DNA from: Mercurialis annua
Lineage: Eukaryota > Streptophyta > Magnoliopsida > Malpighiales > Euphorbiaceae
NCBI RefSeq assembly: GCF_937616625.2
Contig: NC_065571.1
Location: 41,198,651 to 41,262,650 of the forward strand
DNA: 64,000 bases
Direction: 5' to 3'
Shown here piece by piece: positions 36,970 through 48,490 of this stretch. Under the pieces are notes generated by a model, which saw only the letters and a program-made list of their open reading frames with translations, was not told the DNA's origin and ran no database searches. The position numbers were made by a program, and so were the translations under genes. Numbering within the stretch: the first letter of the stretch is position 1; each line of letters starts with the position of its first letter.

Positions 36970-38765
36970 TAATCAATCAAACAAGTTAAAGACGCTTTAA
37001 TCAATCAAGAATGCAGATTGCACAAATTCGAAGCTGGATTCTGCATCCACTTCGTCAATAAACAAGAAAAGGACTCATAATGGTAATTCTAAGGACCCTC
37101 TATATTCTCATGTCACTTTTATGCCATTCTGATCATATTTACTGAATATTTGTGAACTAGGATGCATGATTAGATTACCTTGTTGATTTTGCCATAAAAT
37201 TGTCATTGTAATTGGATTTCATATTTCTACTGTAATTGTCATAAATTGATAGGAAGCATGTTAATGGTCAAATTAATATGTTTTGTACACCATATTCCAC
37301 TTCCCGGTTGATTAAAACGCTTAGAAAGCATGTAAGGGTGATTTTTAAGCTGTATGCCATAAACTCATTCTTCTTTATAACTATTGTAAATTGATGTTTT
37401 AGGTGTTTAATTCACTTTTAAAACACTCCCATAATATTCTATATATATGTTTTGTCCTGTTTTATGCGTTTTTGCCTGTGTTTGCACGAAAAACAGAGCT
37501 GAAACGATGAAAAACAAAGCTGAAAACGACGAAAAACGAGTTATTGTCCACTGCACAAACCGGCGCCGCCGACACTACAACTGCCACCGCCTGAATGAAT
37601 TGGTGCCGCCGCCAGTTCAGACTTTCGGAACCGGCACTGTAGCCTGCGCCTGGATCATCCTTCCCTAACGCTTCCCTAATCTTTCCAGACTTCGATCCAG
37701 ATTTTCTCTTAGGTTTTCGAGCTCGTTTGGGCTCGGAATTAGGTCCAATTTGAATCCAGACCTTGGAAATTTAATATACTTTAATTTTTTGGACTATAAT
37801 AGGCCATACCCAATGAAATCCGGACCCTAAAGTCCAAAAATGTAACATAAAGTATAACCCGGTGCCATGAGCCCACAACCTGCAAAGCTAGCCACTTTCA
37901 GACCGAGTTCCGAGTCCATCCAAACTTGGAATCGACCCTGGTTCAAACCAATAGAACCATATCGACGAGGTGGACAACTTCCGTGTTCTGTCCAAAAATC
38001 AATTCTTACCACACTAACGGTCAAATATGCGCGAGTGTCAGGAACTCAAAAGTCAACGAGGTTTAAAAGTTTTCCTCGCCTTGTATGCATATCAATTTCC
38101 CGTGAGCACGTTTACAATATTTACAGCTTTTCTAAAATCATGTCAATCCATTGTTAACAACCTAAAATACCAACCACATTAATTAGTAATTAAATCAATT
38201 CCAGCCAATCACCTAGACATATTAGGGTTACATGTAAAATGTAATTAGAGGTTGTATAGGATTTCAAGAATCACCTAATAAAATCAATCAAACTTAGACT
38301 TCCGGTTTAGGCTTTGTGCATGTAAAATATCCAGACCAGTCAATACTTGTTATTTGTTTGAAACCGCCAAGTTTAGATGTATGTTAGGATTAATTGCTAC
38401 TTGTTAGTCTAGATCGAGTCATATGTGCGTCAAACGTGTTTACCGTTTTCACAAGTGTTTGCATTTCCAGCAATATATCTTGTGAACTGCAATATATATC
38501 GAGATGCCATAGATATATCCAGTAAGTAAAGAAAATAAAGGTTAATAAGCCAAACTACATGAGTCTCAGGGAAGTATATGAACCCAAGTTTTTGGTCGGC
38601 GTACAGTAATCTTACTCATAAGCAAGTAAGGTTATCGAGTCAATGTAAAAGGCATTTCCTAGTTGAGATAAGAGGCGACTCCACACCTTTTCAAAACTTG
38701 TATAGAATAGAGTCCTGCCATAAGTCTGGGCGAACGGGACCCTGAAACCCTCGCTTTCGCTCACA
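36590..38765 (+). mobile_element. Ty3/gypsy (Tat-like) LTR and leader remnant
   Basis: CTCTATAAATATGTCTGCT at about 36815 looks like an LTR promoter. The body has GGCGCCGCCGACACTAC and CGCCGCCAGTTCAG blocks, and the right end has AGAGGCGACTCCACACC (38670), a motif found by the primer-binding region of Tat/Ogre-type elements. No gag or pol follows; an unrelated LTR fragment begins at about 38840. Boundaries and family are inferred. Confidence 0.5.
36927..36969. repeat. (CA)n/(CG)n compound microsatellite
   Basis: ACACACACACATACACGCGC, then GCGCACACACACACACACAC. It causes the minus-strand valine-cysteine frame nearby, which is an artefact. Confidence 0.9.
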
Positions 38766-38839
38766 ACTAGGTACTTTATCATTTTTTCATTGATAAATAG
38801 GCACTTTCGTTATCTTTTTATATTATGATAAATTGTTTG

Positions 38840-39670
38840 AATGTTTAATTCTTCTTGAGGCCATCAAGTATGATAGTTATATAAACATTTAGATTTAATA
38901 AAGAGTTATATTCAAATTATCTATAGTCTTAATAGAACATTGAGACTAGTATGATGTTGACTGATGATTATGTTTTACTAATTATGTATATGAGTTATTA
39001 AGTCAAATCATGGGTGTTATTTGAAAAATGAAGTATTGGATGACCCATCATGAGAATACTACATAAATCATTATTATAAGTAATTATCATTATGGTAATA
39101 TCAATTTAATCATTTGACCTTGAAATCACAATGGGTTTATATATAACTATTTTATATTTTTATATATTTTAACATTGTCTTTAATAGGATAATGGAATAA
39201 ATTATCGTCGGATATGAAAGTAGCTATGTGAGAAATGTGAGTGACTGAGAAGAAATTTGTCCCTCCTTAATTTGAGTAACATATCTATGGGCTCCTTGAA
39301 AAGATAGATCGAAAGAAATGCATGGTCATGCTAAATTAATTGATAAAGAGTTAGCATTTCAGTCTACTTAGAATCAGGAAACAAATGATTGAATAGTATA
39401 AAGATGACAATATTATGCCTTATATTCAATCTGGATATCGTGGGACAAAGGGATTGAAATATTCTATGCAAAAGATTAAATCAGATTATCGATATTTATA
39501 TGATTTGGGTAGTCACAAAGGTCTTACTAGAGGCTACTTATGTTTTGTAGGCTGAAATAGGAATTTCGGGTCTATTGTCAACGTTATATGAACCTACAGG
39601 TTACACACTAAAAACATGCCCAAAATAAATATGAGTTTTATAAGCCTAGTAGAAAAATGTGATAGATTAA
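38840..39670. mobile_element. LTR fragment, second copy of the 8064-9700 LTR in opposite orientation
   Basis: Reads collinearly with the reverse complement of 8064-9700. Shared blocks include TTGAGACTAGTATGATGTT, AATGCATGGTCATGCTAAAT, GAATACTACATA and CAACGTTATATG. Neither TG nor CA terminus is clear, so it is partial. Similarity may extend weakly to about 39850. Confidence 0.8.
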
Positions 39671-40001
39671 TATATTTAGATATATTTTATATTTATATGT
39701 AATTAGAATTTCAATTCAAACTCAAGAAAAGTGTAATTTTAATTTTAATTATGTATTTAATTATTATGTATCTAATAATAATTATGTATCTAATTTAAAC
39801 TCTGTAAATACACAAGTTTCATGGCTTGTATAATTTATGAGTGTGAGGCAGATTAGTGTGACCAAAGCATTGTTTTTAGTTCGATTCTATATTTTCTCAT
39901 AAACTTGATTTTTTAATTTATTTTTTACTATTCCGTTGCGACTAATCTCACAACATTACTAAATTGATTTAGCTATTATTTTTTAGTTTTGAATGTTTTA
40001 T

Positions 40002-40321
40002 GGCTTAATTGCATTAAAAAATCATAAATTTTCGTGTGTTTTTGGTATTTAACATAATTTTTTTTGTTGGCATAAAAAATCATAAACTTTCATTTTTTGG
40101 CATATTTGTCCACATAACCGTTTCCTTTGAAAAATTAAGCGCAAAACGACGCCGTTTTAGCGCAAAACAGCGTTGTTTTACGTAGAAAACGGCACCGTTT
40201 CACATCACATGGACAAATATGCCAAAAAAATAAAAGTTGGTGATTTTTTATGCCAAGAAAAGAAAATTATGTTAAATATCAAAATCACGCGAAAGTTTGT
40301 GATTTTTTATGCAATTAAGCC
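40002..40321. mobile_element. MULE-like MITE with perfect 9-bp duplication
   Basis: ATGTTTTAT at 39993-40001 and 40322-40330. Both arms begin GGCTTAATTGCAT and stay similar for about 110 bp (TTGGCATAAAAAATCA, TTTTGGCATATTTGTCCA). The centre holds AAAACGACGCCGTTTT and AAAACGGCACCGTTTC, an inner inverted pair. Confidence 0.92.
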
Positions 40322-40330
40322 ATGTTTTAT

Positions 40331-40869
40331 TATATGCCGAAAATCTCAGATTTTAGGGGATTTAATATTAATAATAGTTAACTATTTTTATTAATCTCTC
40401 ATATTGCGTTTAAGAAAAATAGTTTAAGGTTCTATGTATGATGTGTCTAGGTAGTTTAGGAATTTCATAAAATTTTAATATAGATAATAATAAATGAATT
40501 AATTAATTTTGCGACTAATTAAGTAGCAAACATACTTTTTTGGTCCTTAAAAGTATTTGAAAAAGACTTTCAAGACTATTAAGTTCTAATTTTCACACAA
40601 TATCTTATTCAACCCATGCAGTTCAACAAATTTTTAAGGCTTTAGAATTAATCGACTTTTCATAATTGTTTTATATTTTTTTTACATTTCTACGGATTAT
40701 TATCAATAATTCAATCGGTCAAATATGCCGCCGAAATAATCATTTGAATTTCTTTAAATTGATTAATTGCTTGTCACTCGAATATGTTTATCAGAAAATT
40801 CTTATCGAAAACTTCAGTTTCTTACCACTTTTATCACTATCCAAAAAGAGATGTCTACATTAGGGTTAA
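40331..40869. other. AT-rich spacer
   Basis: No gene; lies between two MITEs. The frame at 40666-40863 has no recognisable feature. Confidence 0.4.
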
Positions 40870-40878
40870 AAGTTTTTA

Positions 40879-41188
40879 GGCCAAATAACTAAAAAAAACA
40901 AAACTTTTCATGAAAATTTCATAAAAATTAAACCTTTCAATATTATCCAATTTGTCATGAAACGCATGATTTCGTTTCAATTATATCCAATTACATAATT
41001 TTGCTTATGTGACGCTGATGTGTGAGAATGCCACAATAGCGCCACGTAGGCCGCACATGAGCAAAGTTATATAGTTGGACATTATTAAAATGAAATCATG
41101 CGTATCAGGACAAACTGGATAAAATTAAAAAGTTTGAACTTTTATAAAATTTTCATATAATATTTAGCATTTTTTTAGTTATTTGATC
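40879..41188. mobile_element. MULE-like MITE, copy 1 of a family also at 59368
   Basis: Flanks AAGTTTTTA (40870-40878) and AACTTTTTA (41189-41197), 8 of 9 matching. Left tip GGCCAAATAACTAAAA; right tip on the minus strand GATCAAATAACTAAAA. Inside are ACGCATGATTTCGTTTCAAT and GCGCCACGTAGG. Confidence 0.85.
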
Positions 41189-41227
41189 AACTTTTTATTC
41201 AAAATCTAACCTCCATCCTTTTGTATT

Positions 41228-41535
41228 GATTTAAGTTGCAATTTGTCCACTCAACTTATAAGCAATGGACAATTAACACATAAATAATTTTGTGGACAAA
41301 TTAATCACGAACTTGGTAATTATGGGCAATTAACTCCATTTGAACAAATAGCTTACAAGTTGAGGGGACAAATTTCCAATTTAGAAAGCAATTAGCTTAG
41401 AAGTTGAGAGGATAAATTGACAAAATAGGGTTAATTGCTATAATTAATAAGTTCATGATTAATTTGTCCACAATATAAATTTATATGTTAATTGCCATCG
41501 CTTACAAATTATTTGGCAAATTGCCATTTAAATCC
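41228..41535. mobile_element. MULE-like MITE with perfect 9-bp duplication
   Basis: TTTTGTATT at 41219-41227 and 41536-41544. Arms begin GATTTAAGTTGCAATTTG and, on the minus strand, GGATTTAAATGGCAATTTG. Both continue through GGCAATTAAC/GGACAATTAACA and TGTGGACAAATTAATCA. Related to 62525-62835. Confidence 0.9.
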
Positions 41536-41544
41536 TTTTGTATT

Positions 41545-42414
41545 TATCTCTGTTTCTCTTTCAACCAATTACTTTAATACTCCATTGTTAGTGAACTTAT
41601 CATTATCATCTTCTGTTTTTAAGGAAGAATGACATATAATTGAGCCTAAATGTCCATGTATTTTATGTTTATTTCAATTTGGTGGCTCTTGTTTAATTTA
41701 TTTCAATTGATTACTGAATTTATATTAAAGTGATATCATGAGTTTTTAAGTGATTTGTACAAGTCATGCACGTGTGAATCAATGCTATATCAATTATAAT
41801 TTTATATACACAAATAATCAATCAATAGGAGAAAGTTATCCAATACAACCGTTACGTCTTGTCATTCATGTAACAAATCAATTGTGCATAGGCATGTGGA
41901 ATTTCTAAGACTTAAAAAAATAATATATAATTCAAATTTTTTTTATTGGTTTGTTGTAAACATGAATCAATACATGGTATAAATACTCATTAAAAAGCAG
42001 CACCGATATTTTTTTTGTCATTAAAAATCATTCTTATTGAAATAAAATTATAGTGAAATCACCAACATGAATCAAATCAAAATACCATAATCAAAATGAA
42101 ATGCATGGATAACCATAATCAATTATCCAATTATCCAAGAAATAGCATGTGATTTAAAATAACATATAATTTTTCTTTCATATTCCACATAACATCCAGC
42201 ATGAAAGAAAATGATTTAATCCAGTTGTTTTAAGTTGTTTTTATGCATTAGAGGCTAGGGATTTCAAACAAAAACAACCAGCTTAGATAGTTCAACTAAA
42301 ATTTAAAATACTCTCACACATAGGAACAGTTCCATTAACAGACTCAACCAAACAACACTACATAAGACACTTGTTCTTCCAATACTTCACTTGAACAGAC
42401 CACATTGCATACTC
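41545..42414. other. Spacer and 3' UTR of the FAD2-family gene
   Basis: AT-rich, with no other gene. The 200-350 bases next to 42415 are the likely 3' UTR of the minus-strand desaturase. Confidence 0.5.
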
Positions 42415-43572
42415 TTAATACTTGTTATGGTACCAGACCACACCTTGGTTTGGAGATCCCTCATCGGGTTCGACGAACAAACACTCCTTTGCCTCCCTCC
42501 ACAACGCCTTATAAACCGGAGTACCATCAAACCGATAGTACTCGCCGAGGATAGGCTTGATTGCTTTTGTTGCCTCCATTGCGTGATAATGTGGCATTGT
42601 GGAAAATAGATGATGGGCTACATGAGTATCTGTGATATTATGGAATACTTTGTTCAGCACCCCGTAGTCTCTATCGACTGTCGACAATGCTCCCCGTAGC
42701 CAATCCCATTCCGACGAGGTATAATGCGGTAATGCTGGGTGAGTGTGCTGCAAATATGTGATCATAACAAGAAAAGAATTAACGATAAGAAGAGGTATAC
42801 CGTAGACGCATATAACCCAAGCTAACCCTTTCGCCATGGTAGCTTGATAGAGCACAAATGTAGTAGTGAAAATCCCAATATCAGAAATGTAAATTTGAAT
42901 CCTTTCCCTATCAGAAAAAATCGGACCATAAGGATCATAATGACAAGCGAACCGATCATAATGTCTTCCCGAGACATTAAAGGTTAAGTACAAAGGCCAC
43001 CCTATAGCAAGTGTTGCCGCGAGACTTAAAACTCGACCTGGCGGGTTATTTAAATACTTGGAATACCATGCGATTTTGGACTTTGGTTTCGGGACAAAAA
43101 CTTCGTCTCGGTCAAGAGACGCGGTGTTAGAGTGATGGCGACGATGGCTAAATTTCCATGAGAAGTAGGGAACTAAGAGGGCTGAATGGAGAATTAGGCC
43201 AACAATGTCATCTACTAATTCGTAGTCACTAAAAGCATGGTGACCACATTCATGAGCAATGACCCAAACACCGGTGAGAATGCAGCCTTGGAAAATCCAA
43301 TATACGGGCCAAGCGACAAAGGGAAGCGGAGAAGGAAGGCGATGGAAATAATTAGTGGCAATGTAGTAGAAAAGGAAAGATAAAGCAAGGTCATAAACTA
43401 CATAGGAAAATGATTGAATAAGTGAACGTTTAAAGCAATGAGTTGGGATAGCTTTCTTGAGTTGGCCAAGTGTGAAGGGCGGTTTCGTATGCGGAACTCG
43501 CTTGGTGTGGCTGCTTCCCCTAACATCACCATTCTCGCTTGGCGTAGTTGACATTCGTCCACCGCCTCCCAT
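42415..43572 (-). CDS. FAD2: FAD2-family oleate desaturase with FAH12-like backbone
   Basis: Membrane-bound di-iron enzyme of the endoplasmic reticulum that acts on oleoyl-phosphatidylcholine; delta-12 desaturation to linoleate is the expected reaction. The 385-residue frame is intact and intronless, the usual FAD2 length. Three His boxes are complete: HECGHH at 107-112, HRRHH at 143-147 and HVAHH at 317-321. Hydrophobic pairs flank them (about 55-75, 85-105, 185-200, 225-275). The C-terminus YHNKY fits an aromatic ER-retrieval signal. The start MGGGGRMST and long stretches of backbone resemble castor oleate 12-hydroxylase. However, the residues I recall as decisive, A106, T150, S324 and M326 (equivalent to 104, 148, 322 and 324), are in the desaturase state. 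F219 matches the hydroxylase state. A plain desaturase is most likely; bifunctional activity cannot be excluded. Confidence 0.93.
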   Translation of the reverse strand: MGGGGRMSTTPSENGDVRGSSHTKRVPHTKPPFTLGQLKKAIPTHCFKRSLIQSFSYVVYDLALSFLFYYIATNYFHRLPSPLPFVAWPVYWIFQGCILTGVWVIAHECGHHAFSDYELVDDIVGLILHSALLVPYFSWKFSHRRHHSNTASLDRDEVFVPKPKSKIAWYSKYLNNPPGRVLSLAATLAIGWPLYLTFNVSGRHYDRFACHYDPYGPIFSDRERIQIYISDIGIFTTTFVLYQATMAKGLAWVICVYGIPLLIVNSFLVMITYLQHTHPALPHYTSSEWDWLRGALSTVDRDYGVLNKVFHNITDTHVAHHLFSTMPHYHAMEATKAIKPILGEYYRFDGTPVYKALWREAKECLFVEPDEGSPNQGVVWYHNKY

Positions 43573-44901
43573 TCTTCCGATCGATTAAGTACTTCTCTGC
43601 AAACTAAAAGATATTTTTATTAGATTTTTTTACACTTTCTGCATACATATTAATACTCACTTAATAACCTCTTATCAGCTCATAAATCACTTGAGTGATC
43701 TGTCTTTGATTAATTAAGTAATTTCACACATTCATTAAAAAAAAATAACACTTGAAATCAAATATAGCAAAAATCAATATGGCTCATTGAGGCAATAAAA
43801 GTATAGGACCTAAGAGAATGGAAATTAAATGTACAAAAACTGTTGGAACACTTCAGAATATTGTTAGTGCAGTGATAAGATAAAATTCTTCGTACCTCTA
43901 AGAAAAACTAAAAACTGAATTAGATACACTATTAGAGTATTTGTTTTTTGATAATTTAGTTAATTATTATCATTATTCTTCTAACATTTTAACTCTATGT
44001 TAACTGATTTCCCTCTCTTTAATATACTGATTGATCAACTAAGTTAATAGAATAAATGAATCATTTAATTTGGTTAGATTTTTGGGTTTTAATTGGTTTT
44101 TATGGTCGAATTTAGTTTTGAATCATATTTTTTTCTTTCAAATTTTATAATATTAAACCAAAATAAAAAATATAATTTTTAAATTTATACGCTAAATTGA
44201 AGCAAGGTATATTAATTTTAATTAACTATTTAAAAGAGTATTTAGATTTCTTTTAAAAAAGTATTTTTAAAACTTATTTAAAAGACATCTATAAATATTT
44301 TATAATTTAGTAAATTATAATAAATTATTAAAATTGATAAGACTTTAATCAACCAATTTAGTTTTACTTTTACAAATAAGGTCCTTCACCAAATCGATCT
44401 CCCTTCGACCATAAACATAAAAAAGGTTACATTTTATTAAGATTTAAAAAAATTGAAAAAACTTTATTAGCATATTATTTTTTGAAAATTAAAAAATTAC
44501 TACTTATTTTCACTTGCAAAGTCTCTTAAACTAAGATTTGTTTTCCTAATTATAAAAAAATCTTGACATTCTATATACCCATTCACAAATTTTACTTTTC
44601 ATTTTTTACTATTAAATGAATTAGTATTATTTCCATCCAATAGTAATAAAATAACCTAAAAACAATTAAATAACTCTAGAAAACCATTTTAATAATGTTT
44701 AAAAAATATAAAAATAAATAAACAAAAATATGAATAATTACAGAGTCAATTATACAAGTATATTTTAAAATAATGTGTAAAAACAATGATAAAAGTCATT
44801 TTTGAAAAGGAGAGGGAGTGGAAAAGAGACAAAAAAATTTGAATGAAAAGCAGCAAGAGATGCAATTATGGCATAACTGCCTTTATACGACAGGTAAATG
44901 G

Positions 44902-44963
44902 CATGCATAGCTTCAGCTTGGTTGGTCGCATGCACTCTACTGTTTGCATGTATGTACACGTGT
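44902..44963. promoter_or_regulatory. RY-element and G-box cluster
   Basis: CATGCA cores at 44902-44907 and 44929-44934, TGCATG at 44945-44950, and the palindrome ACACGTGT at 44956-44963 (G-box core CACGTG). RY plus G-box combinations bind B3 (ABI3/FUS3) and bZIP factors in seed promoters. The cluster lies about 1.3 kb upstream of the desaturase ATG, inside the predicted leader intron. Confidence 0.45.
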
Positions 44964-45049
44964 TTTAGCTTAAACAAAACTACTTCTCAACCTACAAACG
45001 TAAATTCTACTCCCCATTTAAATGTAATTACAATCGCTTCAGGAACCAG

Positions 45050-45295
45050 GGACTTTGTAGGGATGCAATGGAGTCGACCTGACTCCCGAGCTATTCGGAA
45101 TTGACTCGAAAACTATTCGAAATCAACTCGACTTATATTCAGCTATTCGAAAACTATTCGAAATCAACTATTCGAAATCAACTCAACTATTTGAGATCAA
45201 CTCGAAAGCTATTCAGCTTTTAGAGTCGAGTCGAGTCGAGCTCGAGCTTGGCAGGGTTTCGACTCGACTCGATTCGGTTATACTTCTAGAATTTC
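45050..45295. repeat. CTCGA/TCGAG-rich repeat related to the 27472 MITE
   Basis: Repeated ATTCGAAATCAACTCGA words, then GAGTCGAGTCGAGTCGAGCT and GACTCGACTCGATTCGG. The right end (TATACTTCTA) echoes the ATTACACTCCTA end of 27472-28092. Probably a diverged copy. Confidence 0.55.
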
Positions 45296-45642
45296 TAACC
45301 ATCAACTCTAATTAATTAATTACTGTTCATCCAACCGTAATTAATAAATAAAATAATATTTATTTTATAAAAAAGAAATTAAAACTAATTGTAGAATATA
45401 CCCAAACATGGTTTATTGTCTATTTTTGTATATTTTATATCTATCCACAAAGACAAATAATTAAACTATTTTATAAAATTTTTTATATTTAGTTTGAATC
45501 AATTTTAGCAATCAGTGTATTGAAAAGAAATAACAAGTATATAATAAAGTTATTCATAAAAAAAAATATAATAAACTTTAGACTGTCAAAGTATTTTTGT
45601 ATCGGAGAGCCTTGAAAACCGGATGGGCTTACTAAAAAAAAG

Positions 45643-46420
45643 GAGGAAATTACACCATTTACCAAAAAAAATAAAAATAATTACAAAACTACATGTTGAC
45701 TTTTTTCATTTACAAAAATATTAATAATATTTACAAAAGTATAAAAAAATAAAAAAAATATCAAACATACGGTGTATACTGTGGATATAATGTCAGTATA
45801 CTAATAAACTAACATTATATCAATATAATACCAAAATTATACCAACATTATAAATACTGAGATTTTATTAATATTAAATAAAATTTACCAAAATTACATC
45901 AAATTGTATATTAAAAATCAAACTAATAATATACCAAAATTATACCAACAGTATACCAAGAGTGAACACATCAAAATATACTGAAATTTTATTATTACAT
46001 CAACATTACGCCACATCGCATACTAAATATTAACCGAACAATATACTAAAATTATACCAACAATATACAAATTCTCTAGTTCATTACCAACTATAGTGAA
46101 AATACATATAAAAAAAATTATACATGTTATCAACTAGAAAATATATATAAAAATTGTATAATCAATATACCAAAAATATACTGAAATTATACCAGTAATA
46201 AACCAAATATTATTTTTAAATTATATGATTTATAGTTTTAATATTCTAAAATTATACCATAATTATACCGACATTATACAAATCATACTTTTGTAATTAA
46301 TTTTCATTTTTTGGTACTTTTGTAATTAATTTTAAATCAGTCGTATTTTTGTAAATAAAAAAAGTTTACAGGTACTTTTGTAAATATTTTTAAAATTTTA
46401 GGTACTTTTGTCATCGTCCC
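45643..46420. mobile_element. MULE-like element, family D copy 2
   Basis: Perfect 9-bp duplication AAAAAAAAG at 45634-45642 and 46421-46429. Collinear with 4338-5105 over its whole length: left tip GAGGAAATTACACC, ACATGTTGACTTTTTTCATT, ACGGTGTATACTGTG, a TTATACCAA field, and right end TTTTAGGTACTTTTGTCATC. It is inserted in the predicted leader intron of the desaturase gene. No coding capacity. Confidence 0.9.
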
Positions 46421-46429
46421 AAAAAAAAG

Positions 46430-47092
46430 TTCTTGAACATTTGCAAATTCTTTCCTGATATAAGAATTTGGATTATAAATTTTAATAGTCACTATATTGG
46501 TTGTATTTCATTATAATTAACGTATTTTATGTTTGTTTTATTGAATGACTAAATTTCAGTTTCAATTATAACGGAAGGTATTTAAATTATTTTGTCTTGG
46601 TCACTTTAAAATATTCCGTCTTTTTTCTTTATTTATTTATAGCTTCATCTTTAAAAAAAAATCAATTTTAATAAATTATTAATTTTCATTTTCAGTTAGC
46701 CATTTGTTTAAATTAGAGTGAAAAAAATATTTAAATAAATCTTTTATATTACTTTATTTTTAAAATTAGTTATGATAATCTCATTCAAATTTGAACAAAG
46801 GGTTACAGTCAAAAGTGAAATTAAAAAATGGCACGAAATTAAAAATTTTGAAAGGTGAATTTTAATTTAAACAAAAAAAAATCGAAAAAAGAAAACATTT
46901 TTGAATAGTTAAACCAATTATTTTAAAAAAAAATTAATAAAACTTTTAATCATTTAAATGAAAATACAAAAAAATAGTACAATAATACTTCCCCTAATAT
47001 CTACCTTTAATTATTTAAATGTGATATACTGATTAAATAATAACAATTAGTAAATTAAATTCATCAAAAGAAAATTAGTAAATTTTATAAAG
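46430..47092. other. AT-rich intronic spacer
   Basis: No bounded repeat or gene found; within the predicted FAD2 leader intron. Confidence 0.4.
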
Positions 47093-47101
47093 TTTTATAT
47101 A

Positions 47102-47390
47102 GGATTAATTGCAATTTCATACACGAACTTTACCCTAATTTGCAATTACAACATAAACTTTAAAACTTGGCAATGTTAGTAACCAACTTTACACTTTTGG
47201 CAAATCGATACACCAAACACGAAAAACACTAACGTGGAGATTGTAATATACCGCCATGTGTCGTCGCGTGATTGGTCGGTGTATCAATTTGCCAAAAAAT
47301 AAAAGTTGATTACTGATATTGCCAACTTTCAAAGTTTATGTTGTAATTGCAAATTAAGGTAAAGTTCGTGTATGCATTTGCAATTAATCC
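47102..47390. mobile_element. Near-palindromic MULE-like MITE
   Basis: Flanks TTTTATATA (47093-47101) and TTTTATATT (47391-47399), 8 of 9 matching. The arms GGATTAATTGCAATTTCATA and (minus strand) GGATTAATTGCAAATGCATA pair for about 110 bp, including CACGAACTTTACC and GCAATTACAACATAAACTTT. A short loop contains CCGCCATGTGTCGTCGCG. Confidence 0.9.
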
Positions 47391-47399
47391 TTTTATATT

Positions 47400-48395
47400 T
47401 TATCAATCTTCTGGATTACTACTCTTTCAGTCCAATTTCAAAACTCTCATTTTTTTAGATGTTCCATTTTAACAATCTATTTTTATTTGACTTTTAAAAA
47501 TATTAATTTTAACGTGTTTATCTATTTAACATAAATTTTTAATTTTGAAACCAGATTTTCAAATTTTTTGAAATTCGAAAAACAGAATAACTTTGAAAAA
47601 TTACTCTATACCTTATTTTTTAAATTTTTTACAAAAATGCTCCTTTTACCTTTAATCAATTAATAAGTTAGCAATAATATACTCTATACCTCATTTTTTG
47701 AAATTTAATTGCACTGTAATTTTAATATATGTGCACTCGTAAAAAAGGATTAACATTATGGACCTGATTTTTTTTTTTATTTTGGACAAAATTAGACATA
47801 TATTCCAATTAAGATAGACATTTAATGATTAAAAAAAATTTACCTCGTAAAATTCATCAATTTAATCACCAGTAATACTAGTTGTCAATCTGTCATGGCT
47901 ATCGTAATTTAATTGTTTGTCCTTTAGTAAATATATATTTATGCCTCAGTCTCTCTATATTTTAAACTAATTTTTGTTTAAAATAAATTTATAGAGATTA
48001 AAATTAAAACTTCTATACATAACTGTAATCTTCTTTCCAGAAAATCCATTAAAAAAGATTATTACCATTTGGAATATTGCATCAAAATTTAATAAACATT
48101 TTTCTAAATTAGGAGTTTCCTTTTAAAATCAGGTATAGGAATTGATTCACTTTATTTTTATCATTAGAAACATTAATCTGAATATTAAAACAATTATAAT
48201 ATATATATATATGAAACAGAAGATTCATGCATGCATGTAATAAAAAACCAACATTACATAAATGGAAGCAGCAAGGAACATAAAAAGAAATTAAAAGGAT
48301 CATATGATCTGCATTATAAGTTAAATTTAAAAACAAAAAAAATAACAAAAAAGTGTGCATAAATAATCTAATTAATTAAGAAGAATGAGAAATAC
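47400..48395. other. Distal part of the predicted FAD2 leader intron
   Basis: AT-rich. No transposon end or gene could be defined. The minus-strand frame at 48109-48360 is not convincing. Confidence 0.4.
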
Positions 48396-48465
48396 CTGAA
48401 GAGATTATAAATATTTGAAAGAGAAGTGGTTATAGTGAGAGAAGAGGAGAGGAGTGTCTATAAAT
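48396..48465 (-). other. Predicted first non-coding exon of the FAD2-family gene
   Basis: On the minus strand a pyrimidine-rich leader (CTCTCCTCTTCTCTCACTAT) runs to TCTCTTCAG/GTATTT. The start near 48465 is set by the TATA box about 30 bp upstream. Inferred from signals only. Confidence 0.45.
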
Positions 48466-48490
48466 GGAGTTTTGTTAAAGGAAAGAGAGT

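Larger units (their letters stand above)
43597..48395 (-). other. Predicted 5'-UTR intron of the FAD2-family gene (about 4.8 kb)
   Basis: The acceptor AGTTTGCAG/AGAAGT (exon from 43596, 24 bases before the ATG) is in the place where FAD2 genes normally have their leader intron. The best donor found is TCTCTTCAG/GTATTT after 48396, next to a pyrimidine-rich leader and a TATA box. The intron contains MULE-like elements at 45643-46420 and 47102-47390, a repeat at 45050-45295 and an RY/G-box cluster at 44902-44963. Known FAD2 leader introns are usually 1-3 kb and enhance expression. A nearer promoter inside this interval is the main alternative. Confidence 0.55.

Noticed and set aside
42415..43572. 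Calling the desaturase gene an oleate hydroxylase (FAH12)
   Set aside because: The start, end and backbone suggest it, but A106, T150, S324 and M326 are in the desaturase state, so the safer name is FAD2 family.
44765..45104. Small frames on both strands in the FAD2 upstream region
   Set aside because: Short and overlapping on opposite strands, with no family signature and no splice or start context; the regulatory motif cluster explains the unusual composition better.
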